64,000 bases of DNA from Poriferisodalis sp965203655. Lineage in GTDB: Bacteria > Actinomycetota > Acidimicrobiia > Acidimicrobiales > Poriferisodalaceae. Below the pieces are notes generated by a model. That model was given only the letters and a program-made list of their open reading frames with translations, did not search any database and was not told where the DNA came from. The position numbers and the translations under genes are program-made. The stretch's first letter is position 1. Every line of letters begins with the position of its first letter. The stretch covers positions 310,001 through 374,000 of the forward strand of contig NZ_CBDBDD010000006.1 in assembly GCF_965203655.1 (NCBI RefSeq), given 5' to 3'. Below, piece after piece: positions 16,717-26,388 of this stretch.

Positions 16717-16878
16717 TCAGCCCACGAACATGTTTGCGGCGTTCGCTGCAGCGCGGCGACGCAGTTGGGCCATGCGTTCGAGATCTTCGTAGAGGTCCTG
16801 CCACTCCTGCTGTGTGAGCAGGTCACGAGGGTCGCTGGGCAGCCCCGCAGGGGCAGAACGCGGCACCGATTTACTCAT
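16717..16878 (-). CDS. 53-aa helical protein upstream of the papain-like peptidase
   Basis: A small gene starting MSKSVPRSAPAGLPSD with an excellent ribosome-binding site (AGGGGAG, 6 nt before ATG). After a Pro-rich start it forms a charged amphipathic helix (LLTQQEWQDLYEDLERMAQL) ending in an Ala/Arg-rich segment. It stops about 17 bp before the most likely start of the peptidase gene, so the two are probably co-translated. It may be a regulator, inhibitor or substrate peptide of that peptidase; this is inferred only from position. Confidence 0.55.
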   Translation of the reverse strand: MSKSVPRSAPAGLPSDPRDLLTQQEWQDLYEDLERMAQLRRRAAANAANMFVG

Positions 16879-17210
16879 GCTGGGCTCCCCTTCTCAGCAC
16901 CATGAGCCATGCGGCTTGCGGTGAACCAACACGCAAAAGCGTAGGGGTTAGTACGACGATTCCCAGTGATCGTGGGTGATCGTCCAGATTCGGCGTCTGG
17001 TCTGACCTGCATATTTCTGGCGGAGCTGAGAACAGATGTACAGGCGACGACCCGGCACCAGTCGGCGCGCTTTTGGCTTCCACAAACGACCCCGCAGATT
17101 TCCCCAAGATGTCCACTAGCGATCCCCGTGCCGCGCTCGGTACGGTGCCTCCAGCGCCGACACAGGTGCGTGATTTGATGCAGGGGCTACCCGCAGAAGG
17201 AGGCAGGACG
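16879..17210. other. Intergenic region between divergent small genes
   Basis: About 330 bp separate the divergent peptidase and DUF2188 units. I see no convincing gene. An open frame runs from 17073 into the DUF2188 gene, but the strong ribosome-binding site at 17211 argues against an upstream start. The region must hold promoters for both directions; no clear -35/-10 pair stands out. Confidence 0.4.
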
Positions 17211-17438
17211 ATGCCCAAGAAACCAGCCATCCATACCGTCCCTCATGGGGACGGCTGGGCGAACAGACGGGAAGGCTCCAGCCGGGTATTCGACACGCAC
17301 CCCACCAAGGCTGAAGCCCAAGCGGCTGGCCGTGAGGCTGCCATGCGGGACTCGACTGAGCATCTGATCCACAAGCAGAACGGTCAGATCGGTGAGCGCA
17401 ACAGCTACGGCAACGATCCGTACCCGCCGCCAAACTGA
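17211..17438 (+). CDS. DUF2188 protein
   Basis: A 75-aa protein matching the DUF2188 family: HTVPHGDGWANRREGSSRVFDTHPTKAEAQAAGREAA, in which an initial His/Trp strand pair is followed by a 'thread' helix. A further RD...HKQNGQIGERNSYGNDP segment is also typical of the family, whose function is unknown. The ATG at 17211 is preceded by GAAGGAGG at good spacing, fixing the start. The protein is small, soluble and basic-acidic mixed, and is often found near mobile or stress genes. Confidence 0.8.
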   Translation: MPKKPAIHTVPHGDGWANRREGSSRVFDTHPTKAEAQAAGREAAMRDSTEHLIHKQNGQIGERNSYGNDPYPPPN

Positions 17439-17488
17439 TCGCAGTGGGGCTGGCCTCGGCCCGCCTGCGAAAATTGGGGTCGTGTGAG

Positions 17489-17756
17489 TCAGGTTTGTAC
17501 AAGTTTGCGCTGCCGTCGTTTCCACCACCGACCGCCGAGCTCGTACAGCGCAGCAACACCGGCCAGCACCACCATGTACCAACCGAAGCTGATCAAGTCG
17601 TAGCCGATCAGGTACAGCGGCATAGATGCCGACTCCCAGCAGGATCACGGCCGGGTACGAGACCCGGACCGCGAACCTGCCCGCTGCGGTAGGCCGCTCG
17701 GTGTAGTGGGCCAGATGCTCGGCCTCAATTCGCCCAGGCGGATCGGCGGCCGTCAT
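17489..17756 (-). pseudogene. Two-helix membrane protein interrupted by a frameshift
   Basis: The first frame from 17756 gives MTAADPPGRIEAEHLAHYTERP followed by a membrane helix (VRVSYPAVILLGVGIY). It then drifts into an unlikely Arg/Cys-rich reading. In the next frame, from 17623 to 17489, a second membrane helix (LISFGWYMVVLAGVAALYEL) with a basic tail appears. Joined, they would make a plausible ~88-aa protein with two helices. The break is near 17620-17640. It is either a true frameshift mutation, a sequencing error, or two overlapping small genes. Confidence 0.5.
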
Positions 17757-17814
17757 GAGCCGAGCCTATGTATCGGTGCACTCGACTCCGGTGAAACAGC
17801 CGATGCACGCGCAC

Positions 17815-18021
17815 TCAGTCGCCGAGACGGACGACGGTGGTGCCGATGGTACGGCCGGCGATCGGCTCATCCGCAAGATGAGCGAGAAACTCCTCATCGG
17901 TGCCATAGATGACGCCCGTGCTTTGTCCTGCAGGAAGTGACGCCAAGCCTGTCGCCGCGTCGAGGTCGTCAAGCGTGACCGCATCCATGTCGAGTTCTGC
18001 TGACATCGGCTGTGCCGTCAC
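17815..18021 (-). CDS. 68-aa protein sharing its C-terminus with the adjacent oxidoreductase
   Basis: Starts at a GTG with GGGAG/AGGGG upstream. The last 15-18 residues (IAGRTIGTTVVRLGD) closely match the C-terminus of the NADPH oxidoreductase encoded just upstream (LAGRTVGTTIVRLGD). At the DNA level the final 47 bp (17815-17861) match 18112-18158 at 43 positions. The N-terminal part has no counterpart in the oxidoreductase. It could be the decayed end of a tandem duplicate or a small protein that captured the tail. Function unknown. Confidence 0.45.
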   Translation of the reverse strand: MTAQPMSAELDMDAVTLDDLDAATGLASLPAGQSTGVIYGTDEEFLAHLADEPIAGRTIGTTVVRLGD

Positions 18022-18111
18022 GATCCCCTCTCCCGTCCTGTCCTTCGTCGCCGAAGCTACTGGCCTCGGACGAGGTTGGACAAGCAGGTTTAATCGCGGA
18101 GGCAGCGCCGT

Positions 18112-19137
18112 TCAGTCGCCGAGGCGGACGATGGTGGTGCCGACGGTGCGGCCGGCGAGCAGATCGACGAAGGCTCCGCCTGCCGATTCGAGGCCGTCGT
18201 AGGTGACATGGCGGGGAACCAGCGAACCGGCTTCGATCCACTCGCGCATCTGCGTGCGAGCTTCGTCATAGCGATCGGCGTAGGAGAACACGATGAAGCC
18301 CTGCATGCGCACCTGGTTGTTCACCAGCAGGCCCGGGATGCCTCGCGGGCTGGGATCGGGGTTGGCGGTGTCGTAGGCCGAGACCGCGCCGCAGCACACG
18401 ATGCGGCCGAACGTGGCCATACGGAACAGCGCGGAGCCGAGGATCTCGCCGCCCGTGTTGTCGAAGTACAGGTTGATGCGGTCGGGTGTGGCCGCGCGGA
18501 ATTCGGCTCGGAAGTCGGGCGAATGCCGGTTGATCGCCACGTCGAAGCCGATCTCGTCGACCAGCAGCGAGCACTTCTCATCCGAGCCGGCCACGCCGAC
18601 GACCCGGCAACCGAGGGACTTGGCGATCTGCCCCGCAATGTGGCCCACCGATCCCGCTGCGGCGGATACCACCACGGTCTCGCCTGCGGTGGGCCGCCCG
18701 ACGTCGAGCAGGCCGAAGTAGGCGGTGAGCCCGTTCGTGCCCAGCACTCCGAGATGCAGGGCCGGATCGAGCGTGCTGTCTGCGACGCGCAGCTCGTCAG
18801 CGGCCATCACGGCATGGCGGCGCCAACCGGTCCAGCCCACGACCGTGTCGCCCGCGCTGATGCCGTCGGCATTCGATGCCTCCACGATGCCCGCGCCCGT
18901 GCCCCGCATGACCACGCCCGTTTCGGGGGCACCCGCGTAGCTGGCACTGCCCTGCAGGCCGGCCCGCTGCCCCGCGCCGATCGTGATCGCCTGGACCCGC
19001 ACGAGCACCTCGCCTGGCCCGGGTTCGGGCACTTCTTCGTTCCGCAGCGCGAAGTGCTCGGCGCTGAGCGGTCCGTCGGGAACCTTGGCCAGCACCACGC
19101 AGTCCGACACCCGCGCCGTGTTCGTATCTCCAGCCAT
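18112..19137 (-). CDS. NADPH-dependent oxidoreductase of the MDR superfamily (zinc-free)
   Basis: A 341-aa medium-chain dehydrogenase/reductase. An N-terminal GroES-like domain (EVPEPGPGEVLVRVQ) is followed by a Rossmann domain with ETVVVSAAAGSVGHIAGQIAKSLGCRVV-type AxxGxxG nucleotide-binding sequence and YFDNTGGEIL downstream. No zinc-ligand Cys/His set is present, so it groups with leukotriene B4 dehydrogenase/curcumin reductase-like enzymes that reduce activated double bonds of enones. The ATG at 19137 has GGAG at 6 nt. It is a single gene downstream of nagB with a 155-bp gap. The substrate is unknown. Confidence 0.85.
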   Translation of the reverse strand: MAGDTNTARVSDCVVLAKVPDGPLSAEHFALRNEEVPEPGPGEVLVRVQAITIGAGQRAGLQGSASYAGAPETGVVMRGTGAGIVEASNADGISAGDTVVGWTGWRRHAVMAADELRVADSTLDPALHLGVLGTNGLTAYFGLLDVGRPTAGETVVVSAAAGSVGHIAGQIAKSLGCRVVGVAGSDEKCSLLVDEIGFDVAINRHSPDFRAEFRAATPDRINLYFDNTGGEILGSALFRMATFGRIVCCGAVSAYDTANPDPSPRGIPGLLVNNQVRMQGFIVFSYADRYDEARTQMREWIEAGSLVPRHVTYDGLESAGGAFVDLLAGRTVGTTIVRLGD

Positions 19138-19292
19138 CATCCGCTCCTCGTTCGTTGCCGGGCGTCGCCGCCGCCCGACATGATTGCTGGTTTCGAGCGG
19201 CGTTTCTTGGTCCGACAGCGGCTTGCGGCATACCGGCTGCAGCACGCCTTCGGTTTCTGGGACGGGTATTGATCCGGCGACCCCGCGGCGCC

Positions 19293-20030
19293 TCAGTTGG
19301 GGCGTTCGGCGAGGTTCGACGCGGCTCCGGGATCCACGATGACCGTGACCTTGGGATGCAGTTGCAGCGCAGACGCGGGCACCAGCTCGCTCACCGGCCC
19401 AATCACAGCTCGAGCGAGCGCGCATGCCTTCGACTCGCCGCATGCGACCAGCAGCAATTCCTGCGCGGCGAGGATCGTCGCAATCCCTTGCGTCATCGCT
19501 GTCGCGGGCGGCGCAGTGCCCTGCGGGAAGAACCGGGCATTGTCGGCTCTCGTCTGGGGGCTCAGCTCGACCACACGAGTCGTGCTCGTCAACGCCGACC
19601 CGGGCTCGTTGAAGGCAATGTGGCCGTTGGTTCCCATGCCGAGGAGCTGGAGCCCGATCCGCGCGTCGCGCACTTCGCGTTCGTACCGGTCGCATTCGGC
19701 CCCCAGGTCAGCCGCATGCGGATCAGGCGAGTGCACTGCGGCAGGCGGCAAGTCGGTCTGGCATACCAGGCGCCGCTCGACGGTGTGCCTGAACGTGTCG
19801 CGACCACCGGGTTCGAGGCCGAGGTACTCGTCGAGCAAGTACACCTGCAAGCTGGCCAGGCTGAAGGCGCCGCGCCGGTGACGTCGCACGACTTCGGCGA
19901 GGGGTTCCTCCATCGTCGCACCGGTCGCGATGCCCAGCGCGGCCGGCATGGCCGTGCTCACAAAGGGCTCGATGAAGTCCGCCGTGAGCTGCGCGACCGC
20001 GGCCCGGTCAGGCGCCACGATGAGCTTCAT
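19293..20030 (-). CDS. nagB: Glucosamine-6-phosphate deaminase
   Basis: A 245-aa NagB: substrate loop ATGATMEEP (~35-43), catalytic LLDEYLGL (~68-75) and LGMGTNGHIAFNEPGS (~130-145) with the active-site His and Glu. It converts glucosamine-6-phosphate into fructose-6-phosphate and ammonia. The start overlaps the ROK kinase stop by four bases, making it the last gene of an eight-gene minus-strand operon for uptake and use of an amino-sugar-like compound. No NagA deacetylase is present in the operon. Confidence 0.9.
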   Translation of the reverse strand: MKLIVAPDRAAVAQLTADFIEPFVSTAMPAALGIATGATMEEPLAEVVRRHRRGAFSLASLQVYLLDEYLGLEPGGRDTFRHTVERRLVCQTDLPPAAVHSPDPHAADLGAECDRYEREVRDARIGLQLLGMGTNGHIAFNEPGSALTSTTRVVELSPQTRADNARFFPQGTAPPATAMTQGIATILAAQELLLVACGESKACALARAVIGPVSELVPASALQLHPKVTVIVDPGAASNLAERPN

Positions 20031-20871
20031 CGACGAGGGGACCGACTCGCCGAGGAATCGAACCGTCGGGCTGCGGCAGCCGCACCCACAATCCCGGCAT
20101 GCACGCCGAGATGGGCCGCGCTCACCGGCCTGGACAGATCGAGCCGGGATGCGTACTGCTGGAAGTTCTCCGTGAGGCCGCCGCCCAGAACCCAGCGGCC
20201 CGGGTTGAGGAGCGTCTCGAGCAGGTCAAAGTACGGCTGGGCACGCTCAGCCCATTGGGCAGGCGTCAGGTCATGCTCGGAGATGGCGCGCCCCGACGCA
20301 ACATCCTCGAACCGGTCCGCGCCGCTCGTGATCCCGCCGAGCTCGGAGTTCGGGATGAGATCGCCATTGTGCAGCAGAGCGCTGCCGATGCCGGTGCCGA
20401 AGGTGAGTACGACGGTCAGGCCGTCGTCGGAGGGCTGGGCGCGTCCATAGATGAGCTCGGCGAGGCCGGCGGCGTCGGCATCGTTGATCAGCACGGCGGT
20501 GGTGTCTGCACCGTCGAGCAGGCAGTCCAGCGCACCGTCGCTCTCCCATGCGCGCGAGAGGTTGGGCGCATGACGCAGGCGCGATCCCGCGATCACACCG
20601 GGCAGGGCGATGCCGACACCGTCAATCCAGCCTTCCGCTGCGGCGATCTGCCGCACGAGCGCGGCGACATGCTCGGGCGTTGCCCCCTCGGGCGTCTGCG
20701 CGTTGTGGATGGGCCCGGCGAGCTGGCCGCTGCGCAGATCGACGATCGCGCCCTTGGTGCTGGTTCCGCCGACGTCGACGCCGAGCTGCATCTGCGGCTG
20801 ATCGCCGTCGACAGTCTCCGCGACGGCCGGAGCGACCGACGAGCCAGCCGCCGGGCGTGCGCCTTGACCGC

Positions 20872-20875
<4 letters not shown>
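20027..20875 (-). CDS. ROK-family sugar kinase, polyphosphate-glucokinase-like
   Basis: A 282-aa ROK kinase. The N-terminal phosphate motif is QLGVDVGGTSTKGAIVD, followed by GVGIALPGVI, the catalytic VLINDADAAGLAE and TFGTGIGSALLHNG, and near the C-terminus NPGRWVLGGGLTENF. The overall pattern is closest to actinobacterial polyphosphate/ATP glucokinases. Next to NagB and a sugar ABC importer it probably phosphorylates the imported (amino)sugar at C6. The start at 20875 is set by the four-base overlap with the ABC ATPase gene; it leaves a ~25-residue N-terminal extension before the first strand. Confidence 0.85.
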
Positions 20876-21641
<766 letters not shown>

Positions 21642-21645
<4 letters not shown>

Positions 21646-22850
21646 GCGTGCATCCCGAACTGCACTGCGTCGCCGAACCCATTCCAGATTCCGGCAACGT
21701 GAGGTTCGCCCCGTGCAGCACCAGCGACTCCGGCGACGAACGCGCGGGTCACGAAGGCTTGGACACGGAAGCCGAAGATGACTGTGGCGCCCTCGCGCAA
21801 GCGCCGTTGCGGCGGTGGAGCGAGCGGGGCGTAGTAGTCGATTGCGGCGGGGCTGGGCATCTCGACGGGCACCGGCTGGGTCGAGATCTCCGAGGGGTCA
21901 TCAGCCACCACAGCGCGCACCTCGTAGTCGCCGAACACCGGGTCGATGTACAGCCCGCCCCCGAAGCACAGCGGCCTGCCCTGGTGGATGTGCGCGATCT
22001 CGCTGAGATACAGCACCGCAGGCAGCTCGGGCAGTTCTCCGACAGCGTGCAGCGGAGTCGTGCCGCTGAGACCGTGGCCCGGCTCTACCTGGGTCGCACC
22101 CGCTTCGGCCAGCATCGGCAGCACCTGCGTGGATGTGGTGCCAGGCGCATTGAGGTGCAGCTGCTCAGGGCATGCGGGGTGGCGCCGGGCAACGGCCGCA
22201 GCTCGTGCCAGGGTGTCCATGTTCGGGGTCAGCCGAGCCGCCTGGGACTCGGCGTCGTACAGCAGCGCAGGAAACGTGGTGAGCCCGGCGAATGTGGCGC
22301 CGTCGAGCGCGGCGATGTGGTCGATCATCGAACCGAGATCGCTCAGCGGGATGCCGCCTTCGTGGCCGGGGTAGAACTCGTCGCCGTCGTCGAACACGCG
22401 CACCAGCAGCGGCTGGGAGCGCCCGAGCGCATGAGCCGCCGCGGCGGCCTGCGATGCCTTGTTGCGCGAGAACACCGTCCAGCAGTCGGGCTCGAGCGCG
22501 GCCGCCTCGGCGGTCTCGCTGGGGGCCACTTGGACGAGATGCCCGAGGTGCCCCACGCTGTGCCCGGCCCGGGCGATGGGGCGGGCGCATGCCATGTCGA
22601 CAGCTACGAATCCGTCAGCACCGCCGGCGTCGATCGCGTCGAGCGCGGCGGCGGCGCGCCCGATCTGCTTGGTCATCGCGTACACCGTCAGCCCCAAATC
22701 GCGCGCGGTGCGGCAGAGTCCTTCGGTATTGGACCTGAGCACGTCGAGGTCAACCACGTAGCTGTTCGGCGGGATCAGCCCGGCCTGGTGCAGCTCGACG
22801 GCAGCCTCGACGAATCGCGGGTTGCGTTGCAGCAGAGATCGCAGGAACAC
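21642..22850 (-). CDS. YhfX-like PLP-dependent enzyme (alanine racemase N-domain type)
   Basis: A 402-aa protein resembling E. coli YhfX and predicted amino-acid racemases. SYVVDLDVLRSNTEGLCRTA and LTVYAMTKQIGR supply the PLP-barrel start, with the Lys in MTKQ the likely PLP-binding residue. LLVRVFDDGDEFYPGHEGG, LNAPGTTSTQVLPMLAEAG and VEPGHGLSGTTPLHA follow. It lies within the importer operon, between permease and ATPase genes, overlapping the latter and 1 bp from the former. Racemase or epimerase activity on an amino-acid part of the imported compound is plausible; the family lacks a firmly known substrate as far as I know. Confidence 0.75.
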
Positions 22851-22851
22851 C

Positions 22852-23823
22852 TCAGGTCTCCTTCTGCTCGCGCATGCTCAACGCCACGGCGAGGATGATG
22901 ATCACGCCCCTGGCGATGAGCTGATCGGCGACGCGCAGGCCCATCAGGATCAGACCGTTGTTGAGCATCGCCATGACGATCGAGCCTGCGATGGCCCCCA
23001 CGACCGACGCCCGGCCGCCGAACAGGTTCGTTCCCCCGATCACGACGGCGGCGATGACCGTCAACAGGAGGTTCTCGCCGAGGTCATGGCGGCCGATGGC
23101 GAGCCGGCCGGCAAGCAGCATTCCCGCAAAGGTTGCCGCCGTGGCACTGGCCACCAAGGCGGTGATGCGGACTCGGTCAGTGTTGATGCCGACCGCCGAC
23201 GCCGCGGCCCGATCAGCGCCCACGGCGAGCACATGACGGCCCCAGCGCAGCTGGTGCAGCACGAGATGCCCGACGATGCCGATGATGATCGTCCAGATCA
23301 GCAGCGACGAGATCGGGCCGACCGAGCCGGCACCGAACACGCTGAGAAACGCGTCGTTGCGGATCGGCAACGACTGGAGGTTGTTCAGGTTGCGCGCGAT
23401 GCCGCTGACGATGCCGAGCATCCCCAGCGTGACCAGAAACGACGGAATGCGGACCTTGACCGCGATCAAGCCGTTGACGGCGCCGATCCCGACGCCGACG
23501 GCCAACGCGATCGCGACCCCGGCGACAAAGCCGAAACTGCCTACCGCGTCAGCCACCACGAGCGACGACAGTGCTGCAACCGACCCGACGGACAGGTCGA
23601 TCTCCGCAGCGCCCAGCGCGAACGCCATCCCGACGGCCATCACGGCGATCGGCGCGGCCTGGCGGCCGATGTTCAGCAGATTCGACGCCGACACGAACCC
23701 GTCGTCTCGCAGCACGATGGCAAACAGAGCGAAGATCAGGGCCGCCGCCGCATAGACGACGTAGTGGCGAGGCGCCACCAGCTGCCAGCGCTGCATGAAT
23801 CGTGTGATCGCAGACTCAGTCAA
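22852..23823 (-). CDS. Sugar ABC transporter permease (RbsC/AraH family)
   Basis: A 323-aa integral membrane protein of the branched/CUT2 permease family: about eight to ten hydrophobic segments (YVVYAAAALIFALFAIVL near the start) and the family motifs DLSVGSVAALSSLVVAD and, near the C-terminus, IGGTNLFGGRASVVGAIAGS. It should form the homodimeric channel of the importer. It starts about 100 bp after the lipoprotein gene and is 1 bp from the YhfX-like gene. Confidence 0.9.
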   Translation of the reverse strand: MTESAITRFMQRWQLVAPRHYVVYAAAALIFALFAIVLRDDGFVSASNLLNIGRQAAPIAVMAVGMAFALGAAEIDLSVGSVAALSSLVVADAVGSFGFVAGVAIALAVGVGIGAVNGLIAVKVRIPSFLVTLGMLGIVSGIARNLNNLQSLPIRNDAFLSVFGAGSVGPISSLLIWTIIIGIVGHLVLHQLRWGRHVLAVGADRAAASAVGINTDRVRITALVASATAATFAGMLLAGRLAIGRHDLGENLLLTVIAAVVIGGTNLFGGRASVVGAIAGSIVMAMLNNGLILMGLRVADQLIARGVIIILAVALSMREQKET

Positions 23824-23922
23824 GTGGATGACCGCAACTCAGGGGCGGAACGGCAAGGCAATCCTCGCGTCCCGCCGACGGCACCCGCCGGCGGGACGCG
23901 AGCCACGGGGAGGAATCCCGAG

Positions 23923-25116
23923 TCAGCGATCCAGGGCGTCGAGCACCTCTTGGGGCGGATCTGCGGCCAGCGACTGCTGGTACCCCTCGACGATGTTGTC
24001 GGCGGTGACGCCGATCGCCGGCACGACAGCGAACGCCGGCGCCGACTTGCCCAGCAGTCCGTACGCGCCCTCCAGCGCCATCGTGCGGCCGAGGTTGTAG
24101 GCCTCATCGGCGGCGATGCCCACGACATTGCCGCCCTCGACCAGGTCCAGCGAGACGTTGGTGTCGAGGTCCATGGTGACGAGTGCGACATCGGAGGCGC
24201 CCGCTGCACGCAGCGCTGCCAGCACCCCGTCCGCGGGTCCGGCGGACCACGGCGCGTAGATGCCGTCCAGATCTGGATGGCGGGTCAGCATCGCCGTGGC
24301 GATCTCCTCAGCGGCCGCTGGGTCGGCGAGGCCCTGCTCGACGACGATCGTGATGTCGGGGTAGTTGATCTCGATCCACGACTTGAATGCCTGATCGCGC
24401 TGGTTGGTGACGTAGTACGCGGCGTCATGGAAGATGAAGCCCACTTCGCCCTCGCCGCCGAGTGCATCAGCGAGCAGGTCTGCCGCGGTGATGCCCATCG
24501 CCGCCAGGTCGTCGGTGACGATGCCGACGTAGTCCTCGCCGTGCACGTAGCCCTGCGGGATGTTGGACAGGAACACCAGCTGCACGCCTGCATCCACCGC
24601 GGGGCGGAATGCTTCTGCACCGGCATCCGGTCCGATGGCGAGGCTGATGATGATGTCCGGCTGCTGCGCCATGACCGTCTCGACGTCGTTGGCCTGCTGC
24701 GCTGCATCGAAGTTGGCGTTGGTCTCGGCGATCACCTCGATGCCGAGCTCTGCGAACGCGTCGCGGGCACCTTGGCTGACGGCGTCGGTGAACGCCCCAG
24801 CCGTGTGCCACAGCAGCGCGGCGGTGTAGCCGCCCTGCTGCACCTCGGCGATCTCGTCATCGCTCAAGGTGATCTCGCTCGACGCCACTGCCTCCTCACC
24901 GCCGGGTCCTTGGGTCTTCGGCGGCTCAGGTGCCGGTTCGGGCTCTGGCACCGGCTCAGGCTCGGGTTCTGGTTCGGGTTCCGGCTCCGGTGCCGCAGCG
25001 GTGGTCGCCGGGGCTGCACTGTCGCCGTCATCGCCGCACGACGCGGCGACCATGGCGAAAGCTGCCAGCAGCGACACCCATAGCAGCAGCCTGGATGCCA
25101 GTCTGTTCTTGATCAT
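23923..25116 (-). CDS. Sugar-binding lipoprotein of the ABC importer
   Basis: A 397-aa substrate-binding protein of the periplasmic-binding (RbsB-like) fold. The signal peptide ends in a lipobox with Cys27 (VAASC), so it is anchored on the outer face of the membrane. A 40-residue Glu/Pro-rich linker with repeated PE pairs follows, then the binding domain (ALLWHTAGAFTDAVSQGARDAF, PDIIISLAIGPDAG, LVTMDLDTNVSLDLVEGG). It is the first importer gene, 21 bp after the M20 hydrolase. The ligand cannot be read from sequence; an amino-sugar conjugate fits the operon. Confidence 0.9.
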   Translation of the reverse strand: MIKNRLASRLLLWVSLLAAFAMVAASCGDDGDSAAPATTAAAPEPEPEPEPEPEPVPEPEPAPEPPKTQGPGGEEAVASSEITLSDDEIAEVQQGGYTAALLWHTAGAFTDAVSQGARDAFAELGIEVIAETNANFDAAQQANDVETVMAQQPDIIISLAIGPDAGAEAFRPAVDAGVQLVFLSNIPQGYVHGEDYVGIVTDDLAAMGITAADLLADALGGEGEVGFIFHDAAYYVTNQRDQAFKSWIEINYPDITIVVEQGLADPAAAEEIATAMLTRHPDLDGIYAPWSAGPADGVLAALRAAGASDVALVTMDLDTNVSLDLVEGGNVVGIAADEAYNLGRTMALEGAYGLLGKSAPAFAVVPAIGVTADNIVEGYQQSLAADPPQEVLDALDR

Positions 25117-25137
25117 GTCCCCCTCCCAGGGTTTCGG

Positions 25138-26388
25138 TTACTGATCAGCGGCCTCGCACCACTGCGCGATGAAGTGGGCGAGGGTTCGGGTGGCTGTCAC
25201 CAGCTCGTCGATGTCGAGCCGTTCGTGCGGGGTGTGACAGTTCGAGATGTCGCCGGGGGCGAAATAGACGCTCGGGATTCCCATGTCGCGCAAGAAGGGC
25301 TTCTCGGACCAGTAGGGAGCGCCTTCGATGCGCGCCGGCTGGGCGCTGACGGCCTCGATCGAATCAGCCAGCGCCAGCACGCCCGGATGGTCAGCGTTCA
25401 CTTCGTCGGGAGTGCCGCCAACCCGGTGGTCGCGAGGGGCGCTGAAGCGGACGTCGCACTCCACGCCGCATTCGTGGGCGGCTTCAGCGGCAATCGAGCC
25501 GATCTGCTCGGCGGCGCTGTCCAAACTCTCGCCGGGCAGCACCTTGCGGATCAATGACAGGTCGAAGCGGCCCGGTACGGCGATGTTGCCGCCCGAGCTC
25601 ACTGAGGTGACAAGCAGGAAGGCCTCGCCGAGCAGTTCGTGAGCCGGAACCGATCCGCGTATCTCGTCGGAACAGGCCCACAGGCGCTCCAGCAGCACAT
25701 GGCCTGCCCGCAGCGCATCCACGCCCAGTTCGGGTCGGCCGAAGTACGCCGACACGCCGGTGTAGGTGATGTCCGCGATCAAGAAGCCCATCTGCGCGGT
25801 GTAGATCGCCGATGTCGTCGGCTCGGTGTAGATCGCGAAGTCGGCCGCAGGGAGCGGGCCGCTGCGCCCTTCGGTTGCCGCGCGGATGCCCGCCGACACG
25901 CCGCTGCCGGGCTGCCCGGACTCTTCGTCGGACACGAACAGCGCCGACACCCTGCCGGCGGGCCGCAGTCCAGCTCGCCGCACGGCACTGACCGCCTCGA
26001 TGATTGCGCAGATCCCCGCCTTTTGATCAGCGACTCCGCGGCCCCAGATCTCGCCGTCGATCACATGCGCGCCGAACGGGTCTTCACGGTCGGTGCCCTG
26101 CCAGTGCTGCAACCAGTCGTCCGTCGCCACCGTGTCCAGATGACCGGCGAGCAAGAGCGACCTGCCGGCGTCGTCGCCCGCGAAGCCCCACACGTTTGCC
26201 CGGCCTGGCTCGAACGCGACAAGGCCGGCATCATCGAATCCGGCGGCGGCGTTCATGGCATCGAGCACCCACCGGCCGAACGCCTCCTCGTTCGGCGTGA
26301 CGCTGGGGATACCGACGGCCGCTCGCACGAGCCGGACGATCTCGTCGCCGTCCACTGCGGCGGCGGCCCGGTCAGCCATCGAACTCAC
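25138..26388 (-). CDS. M20-family metallohydrolase (ArgE/DapE/CPG2-like)
   Basis: A 416-aa zinc hydrolase with the family metal ligands: His in LLAGHLDTV, bridging Asp in GRGVADQKAG, the Glu pair in FVSDEESGQPGSG, Glu in YTEPTTS and the C-terminal His in NCHTPHERLD. Members cleave N-acyl or peptide bonds of small molecules in the cytoplasm. Overlapping the ROK regulator gene and preceding the importer, it likely deacylates or depeptidises the imported compound and may take the place of NagA. No signal peptide is present. Confidence 0.85.
   Translation of the reverse strand: MSSMADRAAAAVDGDEIVRLVRAAVGIPSVTPNEEAFGRWVLDAMNAAAGFDDAGLVAFEPGRANVWGFAGDDAGRSLLLAGHLDTVATDDWLQHWQGTDREDPFGAHVIDGEIWGRGVADQKAGICAIIEAVSAVRRAGLRPAGRVSALFVSDEESGQPGSGVSAGIRAATEGRSGPLPAADFAIYTEPTTSAIYTAQMGFLIADITYTGVSAYFGRPELGVDALRAGHVLLERLWACSDEIRGSVPAHELLGEAFLLVTSVSSGGNIAVPGRFDLSLIRKVLPGESLDSAAEQIGSIAAEAAHECGVECDVRFSAPRDHRVGGTPDEVNADHPGVLALADSIEAVSAQPARIEGAPYWSEKPFLRDMGIPSVYFAPGDISNCHTPHERLDIDELVTATRTLAHFIAQWCEAADQ

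Noticed and set aside
17073..17210. A longer start for the DUF2188 gene
   Set aside because: The extra ~46 residues do not resemble the family, and a strong ribosome-binding site lies before the ATG at 17211.
22822..25083. A plus-strand open frame of about 750 codons opposite the permease and lipoprotein genes
   Set aside because: Shadow of real minus-strand genes; His/Arg/Asp-rich composition without domains.
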